NCBI RefSeq assembly: GCF_027886475.1
Contig: NZ_CP115670.1
Location: 1,550,001 to 1,614,000 of the forward strand
Length of the DNA: 64,000 nucleotides
DNA from: Corynebacterium sp. SCR221107
Lineage (GTDB): Bacteria; Actinomycetota; Actinomycetes; Mycobacteriales; Mycobacteriaceae
Direction: 5' to 3'
Part shown: positions 29,466-38,232 of the stretch, piece by piece
Position numbering within the stretch: the first letter of the stretch is position 1
How the letters are laid out: each line of letters starts with the position of its first letter
Made by a program: the position numbers and the translations under genes
Notes under the pieces: model-generated
Seen by the model: only the letters and a program-made list of their open reading frames with translations
What the model was told of the DNA's origin: nothing
The model's database searches: none

Positions 29466-30988
29466 GCGCAAACGATGCCACCGGGGCGACCGGCCGTCTC
29501 ATCGGCGTCGGCGTTGGCCCGGGCGATCCGGAGCTGTTGACGCTCAAAGCAGTGTCGGCGATTGCGGCCGCGGACGTCATTGCCTTCCACGCTCGCCCCA
29601 ACGGCACTTCGACCGCACGCGCCATCGCCGAGCAGCATTTCCGCGGTGATCAGATCCTTGAGCTGTTGGAATACCCCGTGACCACGGGGATTACCGATCA
29701 TCCCGGGGGCTATGCCGGGGCCATGGCCGATTTCTATCTCGAGGCAGCCGCCCGTCTGCGCGCACATCTTGACGCCGGGCGCACCGTCGCCGTGCTGGCA
29801 TTGGGTGATCCTATGCTCTACAGCTCCTTCCAGCACTTACATCGCATGCTTGCCGACGACTTCCCCACCGACGTCATCCCCGGCATCCCATCCGTTACGG
29901 CCGCAGCCGACCTCATCCAAATGCCTTTGGCGGAGGAGGACGAACTGTTATCGATCATTCCGGCCACGCTGAGCCTGCCGGAATTGGCCGCCGCGCTGCG
30001 CATGTGCGACTCAGCCGTGGTGATGAAACTCGGCCGAAACTTTGACAAGGTCAAAAACGCGATGATCGATGCTGGTGTTGCCGATCGCGCGATGGTGGCC
30101 ATTCGCGTGGGAATGGATGACCAGCGCTATGTGCCCCTTAATGAGGCGAGTGCGGATGACATCCCCTATTTCTCCGTGGCGGTTGTGCCTTCTCGCACCG
30201 CCGACGTAAAGGCGGGTTCCGATGAGGCGGCACCTGCTGCGATGGGAGAGGTCGTGGTCGTCGGTCTTGGCCCCGGCGCGGATCGCTGGACCACCGCCGA
30301 ATCGGCCCGTGAGCTCGCCGCGGCGACCGATATCGTGGGTTACTCCACCTATGTCAATCGCGTGCCGTCCCGGCCTGGTCAGCGCCGTCACTTAAGCGAT
30401 AACAAGGTGGAGGCGCAGCGTGCCGCGATGGCTTTGGATCTGGCCAAGCGCGGTCGTCGCGTTGCGGTGGTTTCCTCTGGTGATCCCGGTGTGTTCGCGA
30501 TGGCGGCGGCGGTACTAGAAACCGCCGATGATGATGCCTGGCGTGATGTTCCGGTGCGCGTGATTCCGGGTATGACCGCCGCTCAGGCGGTCGCCTCGCG
30601 AGTCGGTGCTCCGCTCGGCCATGACTTTGGCATGATCTCGTTGTCCGATCGGCTCAAGCCCTTTGAGATGGTGGAAAAGCGGGTTCGCGCACTCGCTGCA
30701 GCCGATATGGCGTTTGCCGTCTACAATCCCGCTTCCAAGGAACGTCGCTGGCAGATTGCCAAGCTTGCTGAGATCGTCGCCGAGTATCAGGCTCCTGAGA
30801 CCCCGGTGATCGTTGCCCGCGCGGTCGGTTCCGACAAGGAGAACGTCACCATCACCACCCTGGCGGATTTCGATCCGGAGATCGTGGATATGCGCACGAT
30901 GGTCATCATGGGCGCCTCCACGACGCGCGCGTATGACTCCCCCGCCAATGGCACCCGCGTTTTTACCTCCCGCCGATATGAAAAGTAG
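29462..30988 (+). CDS. cobIJ: Fused precorrin-2 C20-methyltransferase and precorrin-3B C17-methyltransferase
   Basis: 508 residues. Two tetrapyrrole methylase domains in a row: the CobI half with GVGVGPGDPELLTLKAV (about 15-31) and ALGDPMLYS, and the CobJ half starting near 260 with VVVGLGPGADRWTT, YVNRVPSRPGQ, SSGDPGVFAMAAAVLE and VIPGMTAAQAVASRVGAPLG. SAM provides both methyl groups. The two reactions flank the CobG step, which is encoded just upstream. CobIJ fusions are found in other actinobacteria. GTG start at 29462. Confidence 0.95.
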   Translation: MSANDATGATGRLIGVGVGPGDPELLTLKAVSAIAAADVIAFHARPNGTSTARAIAEQHFRGDQILELLEYPVTTGITDHPGGYAGAMADFYLEAAARLRAHLDAGRTVAVLALGDPMLYSSFQHLHRMLADDFPTDVIPGIPSVTAAADLIQMPLAEEDELLSIIPATLSLPELAAALRMCDSAVVMKLGRNFDKVKNAMIDAGVADRAMVAIRVGMDDQRYVPLNEASADDIPYFSVAVVPSRTADVKAGSDEAAPAAMGEVVVVGLGPGADRWTTAESARELAAATDIVGYSTYVNRVPSRPGQRRHLSDNKVEAQRAAMALDLAKRGRRVAVVSSGDPGVFAMAAAVLETADDDAWRDVPVRVIPGMTAAQAVASRVGAPLGHDFGMISLSDRLKPFEMVEKRVRALAAADMAFAVYNPASKERRWQIAKLAEIVAEYQAPETPVIVARAVGSDKENVTITTLADFDPEIVDMRTMVIMGASTTRAYDSPANGTRVFTSRRYEK

Positions 30989-31261
30989 CGCCTAAAGCGT
31001 GCTGTTATTATCCCAGCTTGGCAAAGGCCACAGTTCACACCGACAACGGCCGGCCGGGCTGGGGTTTTGCATGTCTGGGCACAACATGCCCGGGCAGCAA
31101 TCCCACCAATGCGCCCGAATCGTCGTGCTCCAGGAAAGGCCTCCCCCTTATTTTCGACCGCCTCGACGAGTGTTCGTCACCGTGATTGAGGTTGTTTTTC
31201 TCACGCCGCGTGCCTTCGCCGGCGCTTTCTACTCGGCGCGGCTAGATAATTTTTCGTGATT

Positions 31262-31274
31262 GCTTTCCGACGCC
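31262..31274 (+). repeat. Copy of intergenic 13-bp motif (GCTTTCCGACGCC)
   Basis: In the middle of the long gap after cobIJ; exact match to the T-variant. Confidence 0.5.
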
Positions 31275-31494
31275 ACGGTGTCCTGCTCCATGCGGTGGTG
31301 TGAGCCGGCGTTTACTTTGCTGACTCTGAAACTGTTTTCCTTATCAAGAGGGTGCGAGGAGGGTTTTTTGGGGTTTTAGGTGCGCGGGCATTTCCGCTGC
31401 GGGTTGTCAATCATAGGTGTAACAAGGTGGGGCTGATTTTCACGTGATTGAAAAGAAACTGTGCGAGCTGCCGGTTTATCGACGTTTGGCGTGT

Positions 31495-31500
31495 TAGGCT
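31495..31500 (+). promoter_or_regulatory. Candidate -10 box (TAGGCT) for the second acyltransferase gene
   Basis: Ends 6 bases before the ATG at 31507, where no ribosome site is seen. The arrangement fits a leaderless transcript, but the hexamer is a weak match. Confidence 0.3.
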
Positions 31501-31506
31501 CCGCTC

Positions 31507-33606
31507 ATGCATAGAGCAGTCGTGATGGATAAAAGGACCACACCGGTCGCCTTTCGCCGCGGCCGCATTGACGGCCTCGACGGGTTGCGTGCTTTGGCCG
31601 TGGGCGCTGTCCTCGCCTTTCACCTCGATCCGGAGCTTGTCCCCGGAGGCTTCATCGGTGTGGACGTCTTCTTTGTCGTCTCGGGTTTCCTCATTACCAC
31701 GCTGCTTATACGCGAATTCAACAAAACGGGCGCGGTGGACCTTGTCGCTTTTTGGCAACGCCGCATTCGTCGCCTCATCCCCGCCCTGGTTGTCACCGTG
31801 TTGACCTCGGTGAGCGTGACGTGGCTTCTTTCGCTTTTTCATGACAATGCGAGAGATCTCCTTTATGGGATCGGCCGCCAGCTGCTTGGTACGGCAACTT
31901 TTACTTCCAATTGGCTCGAGATCGCTGCTGGCTCCTCTTACTTTGATTCACGCGTGCCGCAGTTGTTTTCCCCTTTTTGGTCACTAGCTGTGGAAGAACA
32001 GTTCTATCTCTTCTGGCCACTGCTGTTTCTGTTATCGATGAGGTTAGTTCCCGCTCCACGCCTGCGCGCTTGTATTGCCGTGATTATTGCGCTCGCCTCG
32101 GCGCTGAGAATGGCCCTTGTTTATGATCCCTCCGGCGATGCCACCCGCGTCTACTATGGCACGGACACGCATCTTTTCGGCCTCATGCTCGGAGTAGCCA
32201 TCGCTTTTGAGTTTTCCCGCTTCGACGCCGGATTGTTCGGGACCCGGTGGTGGCGCCAATTCGGTTCCCTCATTGGTGCCAGCGGTATTGGAATCCTCTT
32301 CATCCTTTTCTTCCTGCTAGGGGAAGCGCAGCCTGTTACCTTCTACGGCGGATTAGGTTTGGCCTCGTTAGCCTCGGGCATGGCCATCGCGGGGATCCTA
32401 AGCGGTCCCAGCCGTTACACGCGCATCCTCGACCTGTCTTTCTTGCGGTGGATCGGTGAGCGCTCGTATGGCATCTACATTTGGCACTGGCCAGTTATCT
32501 TGCTGCTGGATGTCGTAGTACCGACCTCGCCCGGTTCCTTGGGTGGATTCATTGTCCAGATTGTCGCGATCGCGGTGACCCTTGGTCTTTCCGAGGCCTC
32601 CTTGCGCATTGTAGAAACCCCCATGCGCCGGGAAGGCATCCGTGCCACATTGGGCTCGTGGCGCAGCCAATTGCCGTCGAATCGGCTGGTCCAGGTGGGG
32701 GCCGCTGTAACCTGCCTGGGTATGGGTGCGACTACTGTAGCTGCCGTCACTGCCCCCGACATGACGTCGGTAGAGGCAGCGATCCAGGCTGAAGCATCCC
32801 AAGTGGCAGCGCTCAAACCCACCGCTAATCCCACGCCAGACACGGCAACGCAATCCCACGGTGATCCCAGTACGCGTGAGGTCGATTACACCCCGCCGCG
32901 CGGGGAGGAGTTAACCATCTTCGGCGATTCGATGGCCGTGACCTCGGTCGATGGTCTCGTCGAGCGCTGGCCAGGTCTGCACATGGATGCTGAGTCAAAT
33001 CGCAGGTGGGAAGATGTCATCCCCATCGCCGACGCGCTCAACGCCCAGAGTGCGATCAGGCGCGCAGTTGTTTTCATGCTTGGAACCAACTGGGGTATCC
33101 AAGACCCGGTCCCTGTCGAGGGACTCATCGATCGCATTCAACACGGTCGCACAGTGGTCTTGGTGAACTCTTTCGGCGCTGGTTGGGAACCACAGCTGAC
33201 CCAGCAACTGCAAGCCATCACCGACAAATATCCGAATGTCGAGGTTGCTGACTGGGAGTCTGTGGCACGAGGGAACCCGGACAAGCTCCAGGCCGATGGT
33301 GTTCATCCCGACTTCGCCGGGATTCCACTGATGGCCGAGGTCATCGCAGCTGCCTTCGATCGTCTTGCGGCCAGGGGCGAAACAGGAGCCACAGGCCGCA
33401 CCGCCGAAATCGCGCCGACTTCCCCGCCCCCTGCCCCACCAGCACCTGCTGCAATCCTCCCTGAGGTGGAGCAACCAGCACCTTCACAACAAACCCCGTT
33501 CATCGGAGAAGGTCCTGCGGAACAAATCCCACCCCCAGCCCCCGCGGAACAAGATCCAGGCATTGGAGAAGAACCCCCAACCCCCCGCACCGGCGGAGGT
33601 ACCTGA
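31507..33606 (+). CDS. Membrane acyltransferase (Acyltransferase_3) with SGNH domain and Pro-rich tail
   Basis: 699 residues. Residues 15-370 are the Acyltransferase_3 domain, opening with RIDGLDGLRALAVGAVLAF(H), then GVDVFFVVSGFLITTLLIRE and GIYIWHWPVILLLDVV. A linker of about 60 residues leads to the SGNH domain with GDSMAVTSVDGL, GTNWGIQD and DGVHPDFAGIP. The last 80 residues are Pro/Ala/Glu-rich (PPPAPPAPAA) and likely span or bind the cell wall. Same layout as the protein at 6006 but without its coiled coil. An in-frame ATG at 31528 is a possible later start. Its position inside the cob genes looks like an insertion; acceptor unknown. Confidence 0.9.
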   Translation: MHRAVVMDKRTTPVAFRRGRIDGLDGLRALAVGAVLAFHLDPELVPGGFIGVDVFFVVSGFLITTLLIREFNKTGAVDLVAFWQRRIRRLIPALVVTVLTSVSVTWLLSLFHDNARDLLYGIGRQLLGTATFTSNWLEIAAGSSYFDSRVPQLFSPFWSLAVEEQFYLFWPLLFLLSMRLVPAPRLRACIAVIIALASALRMALVYDPSGDATRVYYGTDTHLFGLMLGVAIAFEFSRFDAGLFGTRWWRQFGSLIGASGIGILFILFFLLGEAQPVTFYGGLGLASLASGMAIAGILSGPSRYTRILDLSFLRWIGERSYGIYIWHWPVILLLDVVVPTSPGSLGGFIVQIVAIAVTLGLSEASLRIVETPMRREGIRATLGSWRSQLPSNRLVQVGAAVTCLGMGATTVAAVTAPDMTSVEAAIQAEASQVAALKPTANPTPDTATQSHGDPSTREVDYTPPRGEELTIFGDSMAVTSVDGLVERWPGLHMDAESNRRWEDVIPIADALNAQSAIRRAVVFMLGTNWGIQDPVPVEGLIDRIQHGRTVVLVNSFGAGWEPQLTQQLQAITDKYPNVEVADWESVARGNPDKLQADGVHPDFAGIPLMAEVIAAAFDRLAARGETGATGRTAEIAPTSPPPAPPAPAAILPEVEQPAPSQQTPFIGEGPAEQIPPPAPAEQDPGIGEEPPTPRTGGGT

Positions 33607-33932
33607 TCCCTTGGGTGATGAGCACCCCGACGAAGTGGTGGTTGCTCCGTTCGTTTGAACTTGTTTCGCATATTCCACGCCTTCATACTCGTAGGACGAA
33701 TCTGACGTGGCCTGTAGAAAGGACTAAGCACCAAAGCAACTTTCGTGTCACAAGTCGGTAAACGGCCTCAAGGATTATGCCGAGTTAAACCTCGTATTTC
33801 TTTTCCGCGAGAAGAAGTTGCGTAACGTTATAGACCACATTTACGTTGTATTACTTAAGTGGCATTGACGGCGTCTGCTGCGATGCTCGCCTGTGAGACG
33901 ACCGAAGAAACAATACAAGGAGATTTTTGCCA
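33607..33932. other. 326-bp leader region of the small secreted protein gene
   Basis: No gene recognised. AT-rich in its second half (33780-33850), consistent with a promoter for the downstream gene, but no clear -35/-10 pair was fixed. A clean AAGGAGA at 33917-33923 is the ribosome site of the next gene. Confidence 0.35.
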
Positions 33933-34196
33933 ATGATGAAGTCCAAGGTTCGCGTCTTGTCCCGTCGGATCGTTGCTGTCGGTGTCGCAACCGCAGTCAC
34001 CTGTGGCGCCGTTGCTCCCGCATATGCGCAATCCGACTCGCTGGCATCCAGCGAGTCCTCCTCGGAACTGAGCTCGGTTTCTGTCACCTCTTCGGAGGAA
34101 GGCTCCGAGAACAACATCACCCTTGGCAACCTCCTGTTCTTCTTGGCCTCGCTGGGCACGATTCGCACCCTGATCTTCAATATCTTCCGCGTATAA
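33933..34196 (+). CDS. Small secreted Ser-rich protein with hydrophobic C-terminus
   Basis: 87 residues. A signal peptide (basic MMKSKVRVLSRR, hydrophobic core, cleavage after AYA near residue 33) is followed by a Ser/Glu-rich segment of about 30 residues (SLASSESSSELSSVSVTSS) and a hydrophobic/amphipathic end LGNLLFFLASLGTIRTLIF closing with NIFRV. The AAGGAGA site 9 bases before the ATG at 33933 is one of the best in the window. No known family recognised. A mature peptide of about 54 residues with a membrane-active end could be a mycomembrane component; that is inference. Confidence 0.75.
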   Translation: MMKSKVRVLSRRIVAVGVATAVTCGAVAPAYAQSDSLASSESSSELSSVSVTSSEEGSENNITLGNLLFFLASLGTIRTLIFNIFRV

Positions 34197-34291
34197 TCAA
34201 CCCCTCAGGCTAGTCCACCACAGCAGGAAGACCGGGTAGGTATTCCGGCCCAATTCCTGCGAGCCTGCGTGAGCAATCGGCACCAAGACTG

Positions 34292-34328
34292 AAGCCACCG
34301 CAAGCAATGTCGTTGCTTGCGGTGGCTT
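34292..34328. terminator. Terminator between the small secreted protein and cobK
   Basis: A perfect 16-bp stem, AAGCCACCGCAAGCAA (34292-34307) with its complement at 34313-34328, and a 5-base loop. TTTA follows on the plus strand; usable for both convergent genes. Confidence 0.88.
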
Positions 34329-34373
34329 TAGGCATTTGCCTGCAAAAAATGGTTGCTTCGAGCTGTCTTTCCG

Positions 34374-35105
34374 TTACAGCCGTGAAACAAGCTCCATCAC
34401 CTCTTCAGGCGTGTGGGCCTCAAAGGTGACCTGTGGGAGCGCTGGTCGCTGCACCATGATCACCGGAATTCCCAGCTCCCGTGCGGCCGTGAGCTTGGCC
34501 TGGGTCATCGCGCCCCCGGAATTCTTCGTGACCACGCAGTCGATCTGATTATCACGCATGAGCTTTTTCTCATCATCTACCGTAAATGGCCCCCGCGATT
34601 GAACAAGCCGGTGGCGTGGCGGCAAAGGGACCTCGGGCGGTTCCACGGTGCGGATGACATACAGGTTGTGCGGGTCAGCGGCGAAAGGCGCCAGCTGCTG
34701 GCGGCCGATGGTCACAAACACGTGATGGAAATCGCGGGCGGCGACTCGTGCGGCTTCTTCCATGGAAGCCACCGGAATCCACTTGTCCCGCGGCTGTGGC
34801 TGCCATGCGGGGCGGTGCAACGCGATCAGCGGAATTCCGGTGGCGCGGGTTGCCTCTGAGGCCGATAGGCTGATGCGCTCGGCAAAGGGATGGGTAGCAT
34901 CTATCACGACTTCTACCCCATTGTCGATTAACCAAGTCACCAAGCCCGCCGGGCCGCCGAAGCCACCGATGCGAACCTCGCCGACCGGCAACGCCGGATT
35001 GGACACCCGACCCGCCAGCGAGCTGGTGACATGCCAGCCTGAATCCACCAAGAGCTTGGCCACGGCCCGGGCCTCGCCCGTGCCGCCGAGGATCAGTGCG
35101 CGCAC
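34374..35105 (-). CDS. cobK: Precorrin-6A reductase
   Basis: 243 residues. NADPH-dependent reduction of precorrin-6A to 6B. Starts MRALILGGTGEARAVAKLL with the Rossmann-like loop, then GRVSNPALPVGEVRIGGFGG, VVIDATHPFAERIS, and VVTKNSGGAMTQAKL near the end, all typical of CobK/CbiJ. GTG start at 35105 overlaps the end of cobM by 13 bases, so the two are coupled. Confidence 0.93.
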   Translation of the reverse strand: MRALILGGTGEARAVAKLLVDSGWHVTSSLAGRVSNPALPVGEVRIGGFGGPAGLVTWLIDNGVEVVIDATHPFAERISLSASEATRATGIPLIALHRPAWQPQPRDKWIPVASMEEAARVAARDFHHVFVTIGRQQLAPFAADPHNLYVIRTVEPPEVPLPPRHRLVQSRGPFTVDDEKKLMRDNQIDCVVTKNSGGAMTQAKLTAARELGIPVIMVQRPALPQVTFEAHTPEEVMELVSRL

Positions 35106-35866
35106 GGAATCGTCCTTCCATGCTCATCACGGGGGCGATCATCGGAATACAGGAAGGAATCTGGGAAGCCCTCGGCGCCCAGGACATTGCCGACGATAAT
35201 CACCGCGGTACGGGTGATGCCAGCTTCTTTGACCTTGCTTGCGATATCGACCAGCGTGCCGCGCACGACCTGCTGCTCGGGGCGGGAGGCATAGGCCACC
35301 ACCGCAACCGGACACTCCTTGCCATAATTCGGTTGCAGCTCCTCGACAACCCGGTCGATGTCGTGGGCGGCGAGGTGGATGACCAGTGTCGCCCTCGATG
35401 CACCCAAGGTGGCTAGGTCTTCACCTTCCGGCATGGCGGAGGCACGCCCAGACACGCGGGTGAGGATCACGGTCTGCCCCACCGTGGGGACGGTGAGCTC
35501 ATGGCCCAACACCGCGGCGGCGGCGCTAAAGGAGGCCACACCTGGCACGATCTCATAGTCAATGCCCAGTTCCACGAGCCTGCGGGCCTGCTCAGCTACA
35601 GCGGAGTAGATGCTTGGATCGCCCGAGTGGAGGCGGGCAACATCCTTGCCTTCCTCGGTTGCCTGCTGAATCACCTTGGTAATTTCATCCAAAGGCATGC
35701 GGGCGGTGTTGATGACGGTGGCCCCTTCCGGGGTGTTTTCCAAGACCTCCGGCGGGACGATGGAACCCGCATAGAGGCACACCGGGCAGCGGCGGATGAG
35801 GCGGTCGGCACGAAGAGTCAACAGATCCTCAGCGCCGGGGCCGGCGCCAATGAAGTACACGGTCAT
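35093..35866 (-). CDS. cobM: Precorrin-4 C11-methyltransferase
   Basis: 257 residues. Adds the C-11 methyl group to precorrin-4. One tetrapyrrole methylase domain: MTVYFIGAGPGAEDLLTLRA, CLYAGSIVPPEVL, RLHSGDPSIYSAVAEQ, YEIVPGVASFSAAAAVLG and LTRVSGRASAMPEGE. ATG at 35866 with AAAAAGGA upstream. First gene of a short minus-strand unit with cobK. A GATA-N8-TATC palindrome lies about 30 bases before the start. Confidence 0.95.
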   Translation of the reverse strand: MTVYFIGAGPGAEDLLTLRADRLIRRCPVCLYAGSIVPPEVLENTPEGATVINTARMPLDEITKVIQQATEEGKDVARLHSGDPSIYSAVAEQARRLVELGIDYEIVPGVASFSAAAAVLGHELTVPTVGQTVILTRVSGRASAMPEGEDLATLGASRATLVIHLAAHDIDRVVEELQPNYGKECPVAVVAYASRPEQQVVRGTLVDIASKVKEAGITRTAVIIVGNVLGAEGFPDSFLYSDDRPRDEHGRTIPCAH

Positions 35867-35963
35867 GAAGGTCGTCCTTTTTGCTACTGGTTAATTGATA
35901 CTAATTCTTATCAGCACTGTGTGCGCTCTATGCACACGAGATCGTTGCGGTGGCGAAACCGTA

Positions 35964-35976
35964 GGCGTCGGAAAGC
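35964..35976 (-). repeat. Copy of intergenic 13-bp motif (GCTTTCCGACGCC)
   Basis: Between cobL and cobM, about 100 bases upstream of the cobM start; exact match to the T-variant. Confidence 0.5.
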
Positions 35977-36083
35977 ACAAGCTTGAAACAAGCAAGCAAC
36001 GCGCTGCCTACGACCTACCCTGCATGACGCATGCGGTGTCTTCGCCACATGGGCGTAGGGAATGGCTCGCAACGTGGCCGTTT

Positions 36084-37373
36084 CTAGCTGCGCGGCCCGG
36101 CAGGTTTGGTCACCGCCCATTGCGTCACAGGCAGTGCGGGCTTAAAGGCGTGGAAGGAGCCGATCTGGTACTGATTGGAGATCTCAAAGCGCGCCAGGTT
36201 GCCGCCATGTGTGCGCCAAAGCTCGATGAGCATGTGCTCCGATTCGATCGTTACGGCATTGGCCACGAGCCGCCCGCCGGGCTTGAGACGCTCCCAGGCC
36301 TGCTCGAATACCCCGGGATGCGTAAGACCACCGCCGATGAAGATGACATCCGGGGTATCTGGTACGGATCCGAAGGACTCCGGTGCACCCTTTTGCACGG
36401 CCAAGCGTGAGACAACGCCCAGCCGGGTGGCGTTATCGTGAATCGTCTGCGCGCGTGTGGGGTGGGATTCAAAACAGATTGCCCGTGAACGGGTGGTCGC
36501 CCGGAGAAATTCGATGGCGATGGAGCCGGAACCGCCGCCGATGTCCCAGAGCGTATCGGTGTTGCGTGGGCGAAGCGCTGCCACCGACAGCGCACGGATA
36601 TGCTGCTTGGTTAACTGGCCATCCGTGAGGTAGTTGTCGTCGGCAAGTCCGGGCACCAGCGACTGCCCGGCCGTGACTGGTTCCACGGCGATGACATTAA
36701 GGGTGCTCGCAGGCTTAGGGGGTGCATCCGCCGTGGTTTCCACCACCTGTTCTTGCGGGCCGCCGAGATCGGATAAGACCCACACCTTCGCCTTCCCATT
36801 GCCGCGTTCCGATAAGAGCGCGCAGATCTCGCCGGGGGAATTCTCATTTCTGCCGAGCACGAGGAAGCGCTCGCCTGAATCGATGGCTGTGTGTAAACAA
36901 CTCAGCGGATTGGTGACGAGGGAATGCACGGGGGTGGCATCCACTGGCCAGTGCAGGCGGGCGCACGCCAGAGAGGCACTGGACGGCTGCGGGTACACCT
37001 CGAAGTCGATCTCCGGAAGCATGCGAGTCAGCGTGGTACCGATGCCGTGGAACATCGGATCCCCCGAGGCAAGCACCGCGATGCGGCGTCCCTCGAGCTC
37101 ATCGAAAAGAGGACGAATGGCCGGTACCAGCGGCGAGGGCCACGGTCGGCGCTCGGCATGAAGGTCCTCCGGCAGCAGGTTGAGCTGCCGCCACGAACCG
37201 ACGATGACCTCGGCTCGGATAAGGGCCTTTTGTGCCGGGTGGGAAAGGTCGATAAAGCCCCCGGCGCCGATTCCCACGATCGCAACGAAATCTTGGCCGG
37301 CCACATCGTGCCCGTCGACGGTGCGCAATACCGAAGTTGCCTGTGATGCCGAAGATGCTGCAGGTGGGGTCAT
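36084..37373 (-). CDS. cobL: Precorrin-6Y C5,15-methyltransferase (decarboxylating)
   Basis: 429 residues. Bifunctional: an N-terminal CbiE-type methylase (VAIVGIGAGGFIDLS at about 30-44, VLASGDPMFHGIG, EVYPQPSSASLACARL) and a C-terminal CbiT-type methylase (TDTLWDIGGGSGSIAIEFL near 275, FIGGGLTHPGVFEQAW). It methylates C-5 and C-15 and removes the acetate side-chain carboxyl to give precorrin-8X, the substrate of CobH. Stands between the cobM-cobK pair and the SDR gene on the same strand, with gaps of 217 and 25 bases. Confidence 0.95.
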   Translation of the reverse strand: MTPPAASSASQATSVLRTVDGHDVAGQDFVAIVGIGAGGFIDLSHPAQKALIRAEVIVGSWRQLNLLPEDLHAERRPWPSPLVPAIRPLFDELEGRRIAVLASGDPMFHGIGTTLTRMLPEIDFEVYPQPSSASLACARLHWPVDATPVHSLVTNPLSCLHTAIDSGERFLVLGRNENSPGEICALLSERGNGKAKVWVLSDLGGPQEQVVETTADAPPKPASTLNVIAVEPVTAGQSLVPGLADDNYLTDGQLTKQHIRALSVAALRPRNTDTLWDIGGGSGSIAIEFLRATTRSRAICFESHPTRAQTIHDNATRLGVVSRLAVQKGAPESFGSVPDTPDVIFIGGGLTHPGVFEQAWERLKPGGRLVANAVTIESEHMLIELWRTHGGNLARFEISNQYQIGSFHAFKPALPVTQWAVTKPAGPRS

Positions 37374-37398
37374 GAGTGGATATTCTAGTGTGACTTAA

Positions 37399-38232
37399 TT
37401 ATCGAGGCATCATCCGCCACACCGGCCGCGGGACCAGCTTCATCACCCACGCCAGCACCTGCAGGCGACGAGGAATCCACAGGGTCACCGATGCCTTCCT
37501 CGAGCTAGGTAGCCCCGGCTTGTCGGAGCCCGCGATGGCGGCTGCGATTGCGTCGGCGACCTGCGCCGGCGTCGATGACAAAGGTGCAGGCTTCATTCCC
37601 TGCGTCATAGACCCGATGACGAAACCCGGCCGGGCAGTAATCAGGCGCACGTTCGTGCCGTGGAGGCGATCGGCAAGCCCCTGACAAAACGCATCCAGCC
37701 CGGCCTTGGTAGAGCCGTAGACGTAGTTGGCCTTACGGGCACGCCAGCCGGCGATCGAGGAAAAGGCCACCAGTGTCGCAGGCTGGGGCTGTTTCAAGGC
37801 GGCGTCGGCGAGCACCGTCAGCGCCGCGACCTGGAGCGCGTAGTCGACGTGGGCTATCTCATAAGCGTGTGCTTCGGAATGCTCCGCAAGCGTTTGGTCG
37901 CCGAGGATGCCAAACGCCACGATGGCGCACTCGAGGTTGGCAATGCCTTCGACAATTCCGCGCAGCCCGGTTGCTGGGTTGACTGCGTCCTCGGCGGTAG
38001 CGACGATGTCGGTCGTTGCGTCGAAGTGATGCTTGACCACCGAAATGGCCCCTTGCGCCATAAGCGTGCCTTCTAGCGGGGCGAGCGCATCGACCCGGCG
38101 CGCGGCCAGCACGACCCTTTTCCCCTGGCACAAACGGGCGACAAGCTCGCCGCCGATGTCTGAGGTGGCGCCCAACAGCAGCACGGTGGGAATGGTGTCG
38201 TCGAAGGGCTGCGCATTGGTGGTTGCCGCCAT
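37399..38232 (-). CDS. Short-chain dehydrogenase, DprE2-like
   Basis: 277 residues. Rossmann start TVLLLGATSDIGGELVARL, second-strand VVLAARRVDAL, and the active-site YVYGSTKAGLDAF (Tyr-x-x-x-Lys) preceded by AFSSIAGWRARK. The GATSDIG loop and the hydrophobic basic C-terminus (LQVLAWVMKLVPRPVWRMMPR) are like those of DprE2, which makes decaprenyl-phospho-arabinose, and its paralogues. A true DprE2 is expected elsewhere in the genome, so this may be a paralogue. ATG overlaps the dipeptidase stop by one base (TAATG), so the two are coupled. Confidence 0.8.
   Translation of the reverse strand: MAATTNAQPFDDTIPTVLLLGATSDIGGELVARLCQGKRVVLAARRVDALAPLEGTLMAQGAISVVKHHFDATTDIVATAEDAVNPATGLRGIVEGIANLECAIVAFGILGDQTLAEHSEAHAYEIAHVDYALQVAALTVLADAALKQPQPATLVAFSSIAGWRARKANYVYGSTKAGLDAFCQGLADRLHGTNVRLITARPGFVIGSMTQGMKPAPLSSTPAQVADAIAAAIAGSDKPGLPSSRKASVTLWIPRRLQVLAWVMKLVPRPVWRMMPR

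Larger units (their letters stand above)
30989..31506. other. 518-bp region between cobIJ and the second acyltransferase gene
   Basis: No gene recognised. GGGCA-CAACA-TGCCC (about 31078-31092) is a small hairpin without a T-run. The region ends in a TAGGCT box six bases before the acyltransferase ATG, and one motif copy lies at 31262. Confidence 0.4.
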
